This document shows positions 36,980 to 47,316 of a DNA stretch of 64,000 nucleotides, piece by piece. The DNA comes from Pseudomonas xantholysinigenes (GTDB lineage Bacteria; Pseudomonadota; Gammaproteobacteria; Pseudomonadales; Pseudomonadaceae). The notes beneath the pieces are model-generated. The model was not told the origin of the DNA and did not search any database. It saw nothing but the letters and a program-made list of their open reading frames with translations. The translations under genes were made by a program, and so were the position numbers. The DNA is taken from assembly GCF_014268885.2 (NCBI RefSeq), contig NZ_CP077095.1:2795501-2859500 (forward strand). Direction: 5' to 3'. Within the stretch, counting starts at the first letter, position 1. The number at the start of each line of letters is the position of its first letter.

Positions 36980-38696
36980 GGCGCGCGGGTTCCTGGCAGT
37001 ACAACCGGCCCAGGTGCAATACCAGGTGCACATCGGCATCGGCCAGGGTCGAGGCGCGGTGGCTGATGAGAATCCGTGTGCGCCCGGCAAACAGCTGGTC
37101 GATGGCGCCGATCACTTCGCGCTCGGTGGCCTCGTCCACCGCCGAGGTGGCTTCGTCCAGCACCAGGATCGCCGGCTGCTGCAACAAGGCCCGGGCAATG
37201 GCGATGCGCTGCTTCTGGCCACCGGACAACTGCTGGCCGCGCTCGCCCAGCAGGCCGTCCAGGCCCAGCGGCAGGCTGTCGACCAGGCTCTCCAGGCGGG
37301 TCAGGCGCACCACCTGCTCAAGCTCGGCGCGGCTGGCCCAAGGCGTGCTGTAGGCCAGATTCTGCGCCAGGCTGCCGCGAAACAGCACGATGTCCTGGCT
37401 GACCACCGCGATACGTCGGCGCAGCGCCGCCAGGTCAAGTTCACGCAGGTCGACGCCGTCGAGCAGGATGCGCCCGCCATCGGGGTCGTAGAAACGTTGC
37501 AGCAGGTCGATCAGGGTCGACTTGCCAACACCCGAGGCGCCGCTGAGGGCCACCTTCAGACCGCCCGGGATATGGGCGTCAGCCTGCTCCAGCAAGGCGC
37601 CCTGGCGCCCGTCATGGGCAAAGCTGACTGCTTCCAGGCGCAATTCGCCCGGGCCGTCCGGCATCGGTCGCGGGGTCTCGGCTTCGCGCACCGCCACGGC
37701 TTCCTGCCTGAGTTCCATCACCCGGCCCAGGCTCACGGCCATGCGCTGCACGGCCACATACAACCCCAGCAAGCTCTGCACCGGGCCGACGGCCATGCCC
37801 ATGTAAGTGGAAAACGCGATCAGCGCGCCGAGTTGCCAGGTGCCCTGGATCACCCACCAGCCGCCGACCAGGAAGGCACAGGCCCGGCACCACGAGGTCA
37901 AGGTGCCGGGCACCGCCTGGGTGAAGAACTCGGTGAGCTGCACCTTGAGCAACTGCCCCATGTAGCCCTGCCCCAGGCGCTCCAAGCGCTGGGCTTCCCG
38001 GCCTTGCTGGCCGGCGGCCTGGATGAACTTCATCGCCGGCAGGGTCTCGACCAGGAACGACGAGACATCCGCCGAGCGCTCGCGCAGGCTGCGCACCTCG
38101 CGCTCGACCTTGCGCCGCATCCAGCGCAGCCACAGGACCTCAAGCGGCACCAGCAGCGCCAGAAGCAATGACAGTTGCCAGGAAAGCATCAGCATCAACA
38201 GCACCGCGCCGACCAGGCCGATCAGCGCCGAGACCGCCGCGAACAGCGAGTCCACGGCAAAACGCTGGATCTCGGCGACATCGCCATCGAGCCGCGAAAG
38301 GATATCGCCGGTGCGCCGCTGCCCGTAGAACGTCGGTGACAAGCGTTGCAGGTGGCGGTACAGGTCATCGCGCAGGGCGAACAGGATGCGCCCCGACAGG
38401 CGCGTGTGCAGGTAGCGGTTGACCCCGGCCAGCAGCGTGCCGAGCAGGCCGGCGACGATCATGATCGCCGCCATGTGCCACAGGGTCTGGTAGTCCTTGG
38501 CCAGCAGACCCTGGTCGATCAAGGTCTTGACCAGCCAGGGCTGGGCCAGGGCCAGCAGCGATGCGCCGAGGGACAACCCCAACAGCACGCCGATGGCGCG
38601 CCGCTGCGGGCGCACGAAACTGTACAGCCAGGCCAGCGCTTGGCGCATCAACTGCGGGTCGCCAGACTCGATCAGCCGCGCGAACAGAGGCCCCAT
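36969..38696 (-). CDS. qhpF: ABC exporter QhpF (transmembrane plus ATPase)
   Basis: 575-residue half-transporter. An N-terminal exporter-type membrane domain of about 310 residues has six hydrophobic stretches (such as AIGVLLGLSLGASLLALAQ). It is followed by a nucleotide-binding domain with Walker A SGASGVGKSTL near residue 389, signature LSGGQKQRIAIARALL near 493 and Walker B ILVLDEAT near 514. QhpF is thought to carry the modified gamma subunit to the periplasm, where the other subunits arrive by Sec. It is 3 bases downstream of the activator gene. Confidence 0.88.
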   Translation of the reverse strand: MGPLFARLIESGDPQLMRQALAWLYSFVRPQRRAIGVLLGLSLGASLLALAQPWLVKTLIDQGLLAKDYQTLWHMAAIMIVAGLLGTLLAGVNRYLHTRLSGRILFALRDDLYRHLQRLSPTFYGQRRTGDILSRLDGDVAEIQRFAVDSLFAAVSALIGLVGAVLLMLMLSWQLSLLLALLVPLEVLWLRWMRRKVEREVRSLRERSADVSSFLVETLPAMKFIQAAGQQGREAQRLERLGQGYMGQLLKVQLTEFFTQAVPGTLTSWCRACAFLVGGWWVIQGTWQLGALIAFSTYMGMAVGPVQSLLGLYVAVQRMAVSLGRVMELRQEAVAVREAETPRPMPDGPGELRLEAVSFAHDGRQGALLEQADAHIPGGLKVALSGASGVGKSTLIDLLQRFYDPDGGRILLDGVDLRELDLAALRRRIAVVSQDIVLFRGSLAQNLAYSTPWASRAELEQVVRLTRLESLVDSLPLGLDGLLGERGQQLSGGQKQRIAIARALLQQPAILVLDEATSAVDEATEREVIGAIDQLFAGRTRILISHRASTLADADVHLVLHLGRLYCQEPARHGH

Positions 38697-38699
38697 GGC

Positions 38700-40616
<1,917 letters not shown>

Positions 40617-40631
40617 TGCATGCTCCAGCGG

Positions 40632-40651
40632 TGTCTCGTGCGCACGAGGCA
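40632..40651. promoter_or_regulatory. 20-bp near-palindrome upstream of the activator gene
   Basis: The core CTCGTGCGCACGAG (40635-40648) is a perfect palindrome; the left edge reads TGTCTC and the right edge GAGGCA. The half-site TGTCTC recurs in the qhpA-peaE gap. It lies 16 bases from the activator start and about 210 bases upstream of the sigma-54 promoter at 40862, so it could serve autoregulation, activation or both. Confidence 0.5.
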
Positions 40652-40861
40652 TCGGTTTTTTTCGGCAGTGTGCGTCAGAAACGGGTTGGCGTCACCAGGG
40701 GCGTGCATGTCGCGGGCAAGCACGCGGCCACGCGTTTGCCAAATCGCCTTCCCCCATTCCCCAACCCTGGGGCCTGTTGCCCCCCACGGCTCCGGGCCTG
40801 ACGCCCCAGCGCAGCGCCAAAAACAGTGCCCCAGAGCCTCCCGCCCCGATCCAGGCAAACC

Positions 40862-40877
40862 TGGCACAACAGTTGCC
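40862..40877 (+). promoter_or_regulatory. consensus sigma-54 promoter of the curlin/Ig-like operon
   Basis: TGGCAC (40862-40867), AACAG, TTGC (40873-40876) matches the -24/-12 consensus exactly. The first gene starts at 40932. The remainder of the 40617-40931 gap is GC-rich and holds no gene. Confidence 0.75.
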
Positions 40878-40931
40878 GATCCCTCCCCAGACGCCCCAAC
40901 CCATGGGCCCGTATGCAGGAGGAAGCAACTC

Positions 40932-42278
40932 ATGCACCGACCGACACCTCACCCGCTGGCCGTGGCGATCTTCGCCGGCCTGCTCCAGCTACCAGCCCAG
41001 GCTGCGCTGTACGCGGTCGACAGCGGCCCCTACGCCCTGCCCACCGGCAAGTTCCCCGCCTGGTACCAGGACAGCCATGGCCGGGTGCTCGACCTGTGCC
41101 TGTCCAAGGCCGTCAGTTCACGCGTGGCAGGCGCTCCCGGCGCACCGTCGTACATGTGCACCCTGCTGCCGACACCTGGGGTGTTCGACGACACCCGCCC
41201 CATCGTCTTCCCCAGCAACTTCCCCGACGAAGCCTTCTGGTTCACCGCCGACGCGGCGATCGTCGACGCCGCCCGGGGCATCGACCTGAGCTACGGTTCG
41301 GCCATCGAGGCGGCCTTCAGCGCCGAGGAACCCAAGGACGGCGACCAGCTGAGCTTTGCCCGGGTGCGCATCCGCGTCGATGTGCCAGTGGCCGGCACCT
41401 ACGTGGTCACCCACCCCTACGGCGTCGACGTGTTCGATGTGCCGGCCGGGGGCCGGCGGGCGATCAACATGACCCGCGACATCGGCATCGGCTCGCCGGG
41501 CGACTTCAGCGGCGCGCTCAAGGGCGACGTCGGGCCCTTCCTGCGCAGCGTCAACGGCCCTTACACCGAAACCAACCCGGGCACCGGCGCCAGCGAGCGT
41601 TTCGTCGGCGATCCGAACCTCGAGGAAGCGGTGACCGGCAGCCCGTTCAACACCAACTTCGTGCGCATCGAAGGGCCCAACGGCATCGACCTGCGTACCG
41701 AGCTGTTCTCTGTGTCCGGCAAGCTGTCCACGGTCAACCGCCCGACCCCGCTGATCCCGCAGCGCAGCACCTACTCGCGGCGCAGCGAGAACGGCGACCT
41801 GCGCGCCCAGCAGGACGTGTTCGTCATGGCCCCGCCGGCCCCGGCCACCGTGACCCTGAGCAGCCAGACCCCAAGCCTGGCCCTGGGCGAGGCCAACGGT
41901 ACCGGCGCCTGGTACGCCCAGTCGGCGCTCAACCCGACCTTGCCGCTGACCTTGCAGGTGACCGCCGACAACAGCCTGGCCATCGCCACCAGCACCCCGA
42001 CCACCACGGCCATGCCGCTGGTCGACCTGGTCACCATCAGCCGCGCCGAATACAGCCTGGCCAGCGGCCAGCTGACCCTGGTCGCCAGCAGCAGCGACGA
42101 GACCAGCCCGCCCGCGCTTACCGCCCACACCGGCAATGGCGCGCTGATTGGCAATCTCAGCGGCAATGGCGCGGTCAAGACCCTGACCACCGGGCTCTCG
42201 CCGATCCCGCCGGCGCGGGTGCAGGTCAGCAGCGCCAATGGTGGCAGCGACAGCGAAGACGTGGTGCTGGTGCCATGA
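40932..42278 (+). CDS. secreted protein of unknown function, paralogue of the next gene
   Basis: 448-residue protein with a signal peptide (about 24 residues, ending LPAQAAL). The first 300 residues parallel the next gene: VDSGPYALPTGKFPAWYQD, APSYMCTLLPTPGVFDD, IVFPSNFPDEAFWF, FARVRIRVDVPVAGTYVVTHPYGVD, RRAINMTRDIGIG and the GPFLRSVNGPY block. Two Cys (in LDLCL and YMCTLL) are shared and may form a disulphide. The last 100 residues are Thr/Ser-rich, ending SANGGSDSEDVVLV. I do not recognise the family. AGGAGG precedes the ATG. Probably a surface or biofilm protein because curlin genes follow. Confidence 0.82.
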   Translation: MHRPTPHPLAVAIFAGLLQLPAQAALYAVDSGPYALPTGKFPAWYQDSHGRVLDLCLSKAVSSRVAGAPGAPSYMCTLLPTPGVFDDTRPIVFPSNFPDEAFWFTADAAIVDAARGIDLSYGSAIEAAFSAEEPKDGDQLSFARVRIRVDVPVAGTYVVTHPYGVDVFDVPAGGRRAINMTRDIGIGSPGDFSGALKGDVGPFLRSVNGPYTETNPGTGASERFVGDPNLEEAVTGSPFNTNFVRIEGPNGIDLRTELFSVSGKLSTVNRPTPLIPQRSTYSRRSENGDLRAQQDVFVMAPPAPATVTLSSQTPSLALGEANGTGAWYAQSALNPTLPLTLQVTADNSLAIATSTPTTTAMPLVDLVTISRAEYSLASGQLTLVASSSDETSPPALTAHTGNGALIGNLSGNGAVKTLTTGLSPIPPARVQVSSANGGSDSEDVVLVP

Positions 42279-42310
42279 ACAGACAAAGGCCCCGCCCTCA
42301 AGGAGGCAGC

Positions 42311-44551
42311 ATGAACACTTGGTCACGCCGTGCCCTGTGCGCCGCCGGTTTCACCCTCACCCTGAGCAGCGCGGCCTGGGCCGCGCTGACCGAGGTCGAC
42401 CCCGGCCCCTACACCTTCGCCACCGGGGGCTACCCCATGTGGTACAGGGACTCCACCAACCTCGCCCTGGAGCTGTGCCAGTCGCGCGCCACCAGCACCC
42501 GTGCCCCCGGCGCGCCAGGGGCGCCGGCCTACATGTGCACGCTGTTGCCTGAGCCGGGGGTGTATGACGACACCCTGCCCTTGGTGTTCCCCGACAACTG
42601 GCCACCCGAGATGTTCTGGTTCCTCGCCGAGACCGAGATCCCGGCGGTGGGCAACAGCGGCTACGAGCTGGAAGTCTATGTCGCGGGCCTGGAAGCGGCG
42701 TTCGCCGCCGAGAACCCGGTCGACGGCGACCAGCAAAGCTTCGCCCGCATTCGCATCCGCGCCTCGGTGCCGCGCGCCGGCACCTACACCATCACCCACC
42801 CCTATGGCGTGGAAACGGTCACCGTCGCCGCCAACCAGGTCGGTCGCCGGGCGATCAACATCACCCGCGACATCGGCATTGGCGCCGCGGGCAACTTCAG
42901 CGGCGCCCTGAGCGGCGATCTCGGGCCGTTCCTGCGCGGTGTCGGCGGCCCCTATACCGCGGTCAACCCCGATACCGGCGCCACCGAGACCTTCGTCGGC
43001 GACCCGAACATCACCGAAGCGGTCACCGGCAGCCCCAACAACACCAACTTCGTGCGTATCCAGGGCCCAGCTGGGACTATCCAGACCAACGTCTTCACCG
43101 TCTCCGGCAAGGTCCTCGACCAGCGCCAGCAGACCCCGGTGACCCTCGAACGCGCCACCTACCAGCGCAATGCCGCCGGCACCCGCGTCGAGGTCTACGC
43201 CAAGGCGCCGAACAGCGCCAGCCTGTGCCTGCGCAATGGCCTGGCGCTGGTCGGCACGCCGCCTTCGCCGTGCCAATTCAGCCTGCTCGCCGACAACAAC
43301 GGGCTGTTCTTCAGCCAGCAACTGAGCCAGGCCGTGCCGCCTGCGCTGGTGGTGGTCACCGCCAGCAGCCCCGCCGGCACCACCCGGCCGACCTCGCTGT
43401 CGAGCAAGCTCAGCGACGTGGTCAAGGTCAGTACCGCGCGCTATGACTGGGCCAGCAAACGCCTGGTGATCGAGGCACGCTCCAGTGACGAAGTGCTGGT
43501 GCCCGACCTGCTGGTGCAAGGGTTCGGGCGCATGTCCAAGGCCGGCGTGGCGCAGAGCCTCACGGTCAACGAGCTGAACCAGCCACCGGCGACCATCACC
43601 GTCAAGTCGGCCCACGGCGGCAGCGACGTGGAACCGGTGGTGGTGGTCGGCAGCGCCCCGGTGCAAGCCGAGAACCGACCGCCGCTGGCCCAGGCCGACA
43701 ACGCCAGCACCAGTGTCGGCGTACCGATCACCCTCAACCTGCTGGCCAACGACAGCGACCCGGACGGCAATGTGCCTCTGTCGATCAGCGACCTCACCCA
43801 ACCCGGCACTGGCCTGGGCGGCGTGGTGCTCAACGGCACCACCGCCGTCACCTACACCCCACCGGCTGGCGCCACCGCGCCACTGGTGGCGACCTTCAGC
43901 TACCGCGCCATGGACGCCAAGGGCCTGAAGTCGACGCCGGCCACGGTGACCGTCAACGTCGCGCCGAACCAGCCGCCGACCGCCGTGGCCGACAGTGCCG
44001 CCACCCTTGGCGTGCCGCTGACCATCAATGCCCTGGCCAACGACACCGACCCGGAAGGCAACCTGCCGCTGAGCATCGCCAGCGTCACCCAGCCAACCAC
44101 CGCCGGACGCGGCACGGTCAGCACCGACGGCAGTGTCATTACCTACACGCCACCGGCCACGGTCACCACGGCTTTCACCACCAGCTTCACCTACGTGGCC
44201 CGCGATGCCCTCGGCGCGCTGTCCGCGCCCGGCACGGTCACCGTGCAGGTGTCGCCACGTCCGGCCCAGGAGACCTTCGCGGTCACCGCGGCGACGGTCA
44301 CCGCCCGTTCCAACAACCGCTACAACTGGGACATCAGCGGCACCTCCTCGGTGACCACCGGCAACACCATCACCGTGCGGGTGACCACCACCACCGGCGT
44401 GCAGACCCTGGGCACCACCACCGTGCCGGTGACCGGGCGCTGGCGCCTGGCGGTGAGCAACAGCACCACGGCGATCCCGACCGCCGCGCCGACGGCCACC
44501 GTGACCAGCAGCCAGGGCACCACGCGCACGGTCAACGTGACCGTGCAGTAG
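42311..44551 (+). CDS. secreted protein of the same unknown family with Ig-like repeats
   Basis: 746-residue protein with a signal peptide (MNTWSRRALCAAGFTLTLSS onward to AWA). Residues to about 300 repeat the domain of the preceding gene (YMCTLLPEPGVYDDTLPLVF, THPYGVETVTV, RRAINITRDIGIG, GPFLRGVGGPYT). After about residue 450 there are two tandem Ig/cadherin-like modules, each with LNLLANDSDPDGN or INALANDTDPEGNLPLSI, typical of large adhesins. A Thr/Val-rich tail of about 90 residues follows. No sorting signal or transmembrane anchor is evident. AAGGAGG before the ATG and a 32-base gap place it in the operon. Confidence 0.82.
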   Translation: MNTWSRRALCAAGFTLTLSSAAWAALTEVDPGPYTFATGGYPMWYRDSTNLALELCQSRATSTRAPGAPGAPAYMCTLLPEPGVYDDTLPLVFPDNWPPEMFWFLAETEIPAVGNSGYELEVYVAGLEAAFAAENPVDGDQQSFARIRIRASVPRAGTYTITHPYGVETVTVAANQVGRRAINITRDIGIGAAGNFSGALSGDLGPFLRGVGGPYTAVNPDTGATETFVGDPNITEAVTGSPNNTNFVRIQGPAGTIQTNVFTVSGKVLDQRQQTPVTLERATYQRNAAGTRVEVYAKAPNSASLCLRNGLALVGTPPSPCQFSLLADNNGLFFSQQLSQAVPPALVVVTASSPAGTTRPTSLSSKLSDVVKVSTARYDWASKRLVIEARSSDEVLVPDLLVQGFGRMSKAGVAQSLTVNELNQPPATITVKSAHGGSDVEPVVVVGSAPVQAENRPPLAQADNASTSVGVPITLNLLANDSDPDGNVPLSISDLTQPGTGLGGVVLNGTTAVTYTPPAGATAPLVATFSYRAMDAKGLKSTPATVTVNVAPNQPPTAVADSAATLGVPLTINALANDTDPEGNLPLSIASVTQPTTAGRGTVSTDGSVITYTPPATVTTAFTTSFTYVARDALGALSAPGTVTVQVSPRPAQETFAVTAATVTARSNNRYNWDISGTSSVTTGNTITVRVTTTTGVQTLGTTTVPVTGRWRLAVSNSTTAIPTAAPTATVTSSQGTTRTVNVTVQ

Positions 44552-44566
44552 CCGCCGGAGGATGCC

Positions 44567-45037
44567 ATGAACCACCTGTATCCGCTGTTGCTGTGCCTGG
44601 CCCTCGCCGGCCAGGCACAGGCCGACGACCTGCTGGACAACGCCGACCTCGCCCCCGGCAGCGACCTCGGTGACCCGCTGGTGGTGCGCCTGCTGCCGGC
44701 CGGCGCCGGTCAAGCGGCGCTGATCGAGCAACAAGGCGCGGGCAACCGCGCCGCCCTCGACCAGAACGGCCAGGCCCTGCTTGGCCGCATCGTCCAGGTC
44801 GGGGGTGCGCAGGAGGCTTACATCCTGCAGCAAGGCAGCGACCTCAGCGCGATCATCAACCAGCAGGGCTATGGCAACGACGCGTCGATCCGCCAGAGCG
44901 GCAGCAGCAACAGCGCCGCCATCGAGCAGGTCGGCAACCATAACAGCGCCACCATCGACCAACGCGGCACGGGCCTGAACAGCACCGTGACCCAGGCCGG
45001 CAATGGCCAGCAGATCCACATCACCCAGTACCGCTAG
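44567..45037 (+). CDS. csgB: CsgB-like curlin-repeat protein
   Basis: 156-residue protein with a signal peptide (MNHLYPLLLCLALAGQAQA). Five curlin-type repeats follow a linker: LIEQQGAGNRAALDQNG, IVQVGGAQEAYILQQG, IINQQGYGNDASIRQSG, AIEQVGNHNSATIDQRG and TVTQAGNGQQIHITQ. The repeats fit the Q-x-G-x-x-N-x-A pattern of amyloid curlins. Length and repeat number match the nucleator CsgB, and gene order (before the larger curlin) matches csgBA. GGAGG before the ATG; 15 bases after the preceding gene. Confidence 0.75.
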   Translation: MNHLYPLLLCLALAGQAQADDLLDNADLAPGSDLGDPLVVRLLPAGAGQAALIEQQGAGNRAALDQNGQALLGRIVQVGGAQEAYILQQGSDLSAIINQQGYGNDASIRQSGSSNSAAIEQVGNHNSATIDQRGTGLNSTVTQAGNGQQIHITQYR

Positions 45038-45057
45038 ACAGACCTGGAGGCATCACC

Positions 45058-46503
45058 ATGCACAAGCTCGCCCCCCTGAGCGCCGCCATTGTCCTGGCCC
45101 TTGCCGGCCAGGCGCTGGCCGATGACAGCAGCTCGACCCAGTCCCAGCAGGGCAACCAGAACATCGCCGAGGTCAAGCAGTCGCTGGCGCCGTTCGCCTC
45201 GGCCAGCCAGACCCAGACCGGCCATGACCACAACCACATGGCCGTGCAGGACAACAGCACCAGCCATATCCAGCAGAGCGCCACCGGCTCGTTCAACGCC
45301 GGTTACGCCGAGCAGTTGTACGAAAACGGCAGCCAGATCACCCAGCACGCCGGCGGCGACACCAACGACGCCTTCGCCAGCCAGTCGGTGGGGGTCAACA
45401 ACGAGGCACTGCAGCTGCAGCAAGGCAGCGGCAACCGCTCGGTGATCTGGCAGGACACCCAGACCACCAGCCAGGCCACCACCCTGCAATCGGGCCACGG
45501 CAACGACGCCACCATCGAGCAGCTGTTCGGCGGCAGCAACAACAGGAGCCTGATCCAACAGGGCGGCACCGGCAACCAGGCCGCCGCCGAGCACATGACC
45601 CATCAGGACGGCGATATCGCCATCTACCAGGAAGGCCAGCAGAACTGGGCCTACGGCGACCAGCGCGACGGCCTGGGCGGTAGCATCGGCATCAACCAGT
45701 ACGGCGGCGGCAACTCGCTGGAGGTGTGGCAGGACAACCAGTCTGCCAGCCAGGCCAGCGTGTACCAGAATGGCCAGAACAACGAAGGCTACATCGACCA
45801 GAGCTTCGGCCAGGGCAACAGCGCCGGCTTGAGCCAGACCGGGCGCGGCAACGCCAGTTGGTCGGACCAGTTCGAAACCAACCAGTCGGTGACCAGCATC
45901 TCGCAGGTGGGCAACAACAACCTGCATTTCACCTACCAGACCGGCGATAACCACAGCCTGAGCATCAGCACCCGTGGCAATGGCAACCAGATCATGGCCA
46001 GCAACTGGAAAGGCGCGAAGTCCGGCGGGCAGTTCGGCAACAGCCAGAGCGCGGTGATCAACCAGGCGGGCAACGGCAACGGCGTGAACATCACCCAGGA
46101 AGGCAGCAGCCAGCTGGCCCGGCTGAACCAGAACGGCAACCGCAACCAGATGGAGACCCGCCAGGCCGACAGCAACAACGAGCTGTACTTCGAGCAGAAC
46201 GGCAGCGACAACCTGCTGGTCGCCGACCAGCGCGGCACCGCCAACTACGCCGAGGGCCTGGCCGCGGGCAATGGCGGCAGCATTACCCTCGACCAGTCGG
46301 GCAGTGGCAACCAGAGTTACACCTACCAGCTGTACGGCCAGGGTAACCAGGCCACCATCAAGCAGACCGACGGCGTCAACCTGGCCTACGTGACCCAGGG
46401 CGGCAATGCCAACCAGGCCTTTGTCGACCAGAGTGGAGCCAGCCAGACCGCCACCATTACCCAGTACGGCAATGCCAACATGGCGACCGTTACCCAGCAG
46501 TGA
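45058..46503 (+). CDS. csgA: CsgA-like major curlin, unusually long
   Basis: 481-residue protein with a signal peptide (MHKLAPLSAAIVLALAGQALA). Its body is roughly 20 curlin-like repeats rich in Gln, Asn, Gly and Ser, such as INQAGNGNGVNITQEG, LNQNGNRNQMETRQA, IKQTDGVNLAYVTQGGN and ITQYGNANMATVTQQ. Enteric CsgA has about 150 residues with five repeats, so this is about three times as long. It is probably the bulk subunit of a surface amyloid. The secretion genes csgE, csgF and csgG are not in the window. A terminator follows. Confidence 0.75.
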   Translation: MHKLAPLSAAIVLALAGQALADDSSSTQSQQGNQNIAEVKQSLAPFASASQTQTGHDHNHMAVQDNSTSHIQQSATGSFNAGYAEQLYENGSQITQHAGGDTNDAFASQSVGVNNEALQLQQGSGNRSVIWQDTQTTSQATTLQSGHGNDATIEQLFGGSNNRSLIQQGGTGNQAAAEHMTHQDGDIAIYQEGQQNWAYGDQRDGLGGSIGINQYGGGNSLEVWQDNQSASQASVYQNGQNNEGYIDQSFGQGNSAGLSQTGRGNASWSDQFETNQSVTSISQVGNNNLHFTYQTGDNHSLSISTRGNGNQIMASNWKGAKSGGQFGNSQSAVINQAGNGNGVNITQEGSSQLARLNQNGNRNQMETRQADSNNELYFEQNGSDNLLVADQRGTANYAEGLAAGNGGSITLDQSGSGNQSYTYQLYGQGNQATIKQTDGVNLAYVTQGGNANQAFVDQSGASQTATITQYGNANMATVTQQ

Positions 46504-46521
46504 TTCCCTTCCCCCCTTGGA

Positions 46522-46561
46522 CCGTGGCGTCGGTCTCTCCCTGGCGCCGCGGTTCTTTTTT
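46522..46561 (+). terminator. terminator after the curlin operon
   Basis: CCGTGGCG (46522-46529) pairs with CGCCGCGG (46545-46552), with one G-U pair, and is followed by TTCTTTTTTT. Confidence 0.8.
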
Positions 46562-46599
46562 TGGGATGCGGGTTCATCGGGGCGCCGAACTGCCGCAAA

Positions 46600-47290
46600 G
46601 CAAGCAACGCGGTGCCTGGCACCGGCTGTGCCGGTGTTCGCGGCTAAAGCCGCTCCCACAGGGATCGCGCCGGCCTCAGGACATGCACCACACCTGTGGG
46701 AGCGGGTTTACCCGCGAAGCAAGCGACATGGTGCCTGGCACCGGCTGTGCCGGTGTTCGCGGCTGAAGCCGCTCCCACAGGGACCGCGCCGGCCTCATGG
46801 CATGCACTACACCTGTGGGAGCGGGCTTGCCCGCGAAGCAAGCGACGCGGTGGCCTGGCACCGGCTATGCCGGTGTTCGCGGCTGAAGCCGCTCCCACAG
46901 GGACCGCGCCGACCTCATGGCATGCACTACACCTGTGGGAGCGGGCTTGCCCGCGAAGCAAGCGACGCGGTGGCCTGGCACCGGCTATGCCGGTGTTCGC
47001 GGCTGAAGCCGCTCCTACAGGGACCGCGCCGACCTCATGGCATGCACTACACCTGTGGGAGCGGGCTTGCCCGCGAAGCAAGCGACGCGGTGGCCTGGCA
47101 CCGGCTATGCCGGTGTTCGCGGCTAAAGCCGCTCCCACAGGGATCGCGCCGGCCTCAGGGCATGCACTAGACCTCAGGGCATGCACCACACCTGTGGGAG
47201 CGGGCTTGCCCGCGAAGCAAGCGACATGGTGCCTGGCACCGGCTGTGCCGGTGTTCGCGGCTGAAGCCGCTCCCACAGGGACCGCGCTGA
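46600..47290. repeat. second large REP array
   Basis: CTGTGGGAGCGGG cores start at about 46694, 46813, 46933, 47053 and 47192 (spacing 119, 120, 120 and 139), after a partial first unit from 46600. The unit structure is that of the 34-kb array. The last interval carries a 19-base duplication of the spacer (ACCTCAGGGCATGCAC). No gene is supported within the gap between the curlin operon and macB. Confidence 0.95.
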
Positions 47291-47316
47291 TCGCAGGTCT
47301 TGCGCCCCCACACAAA

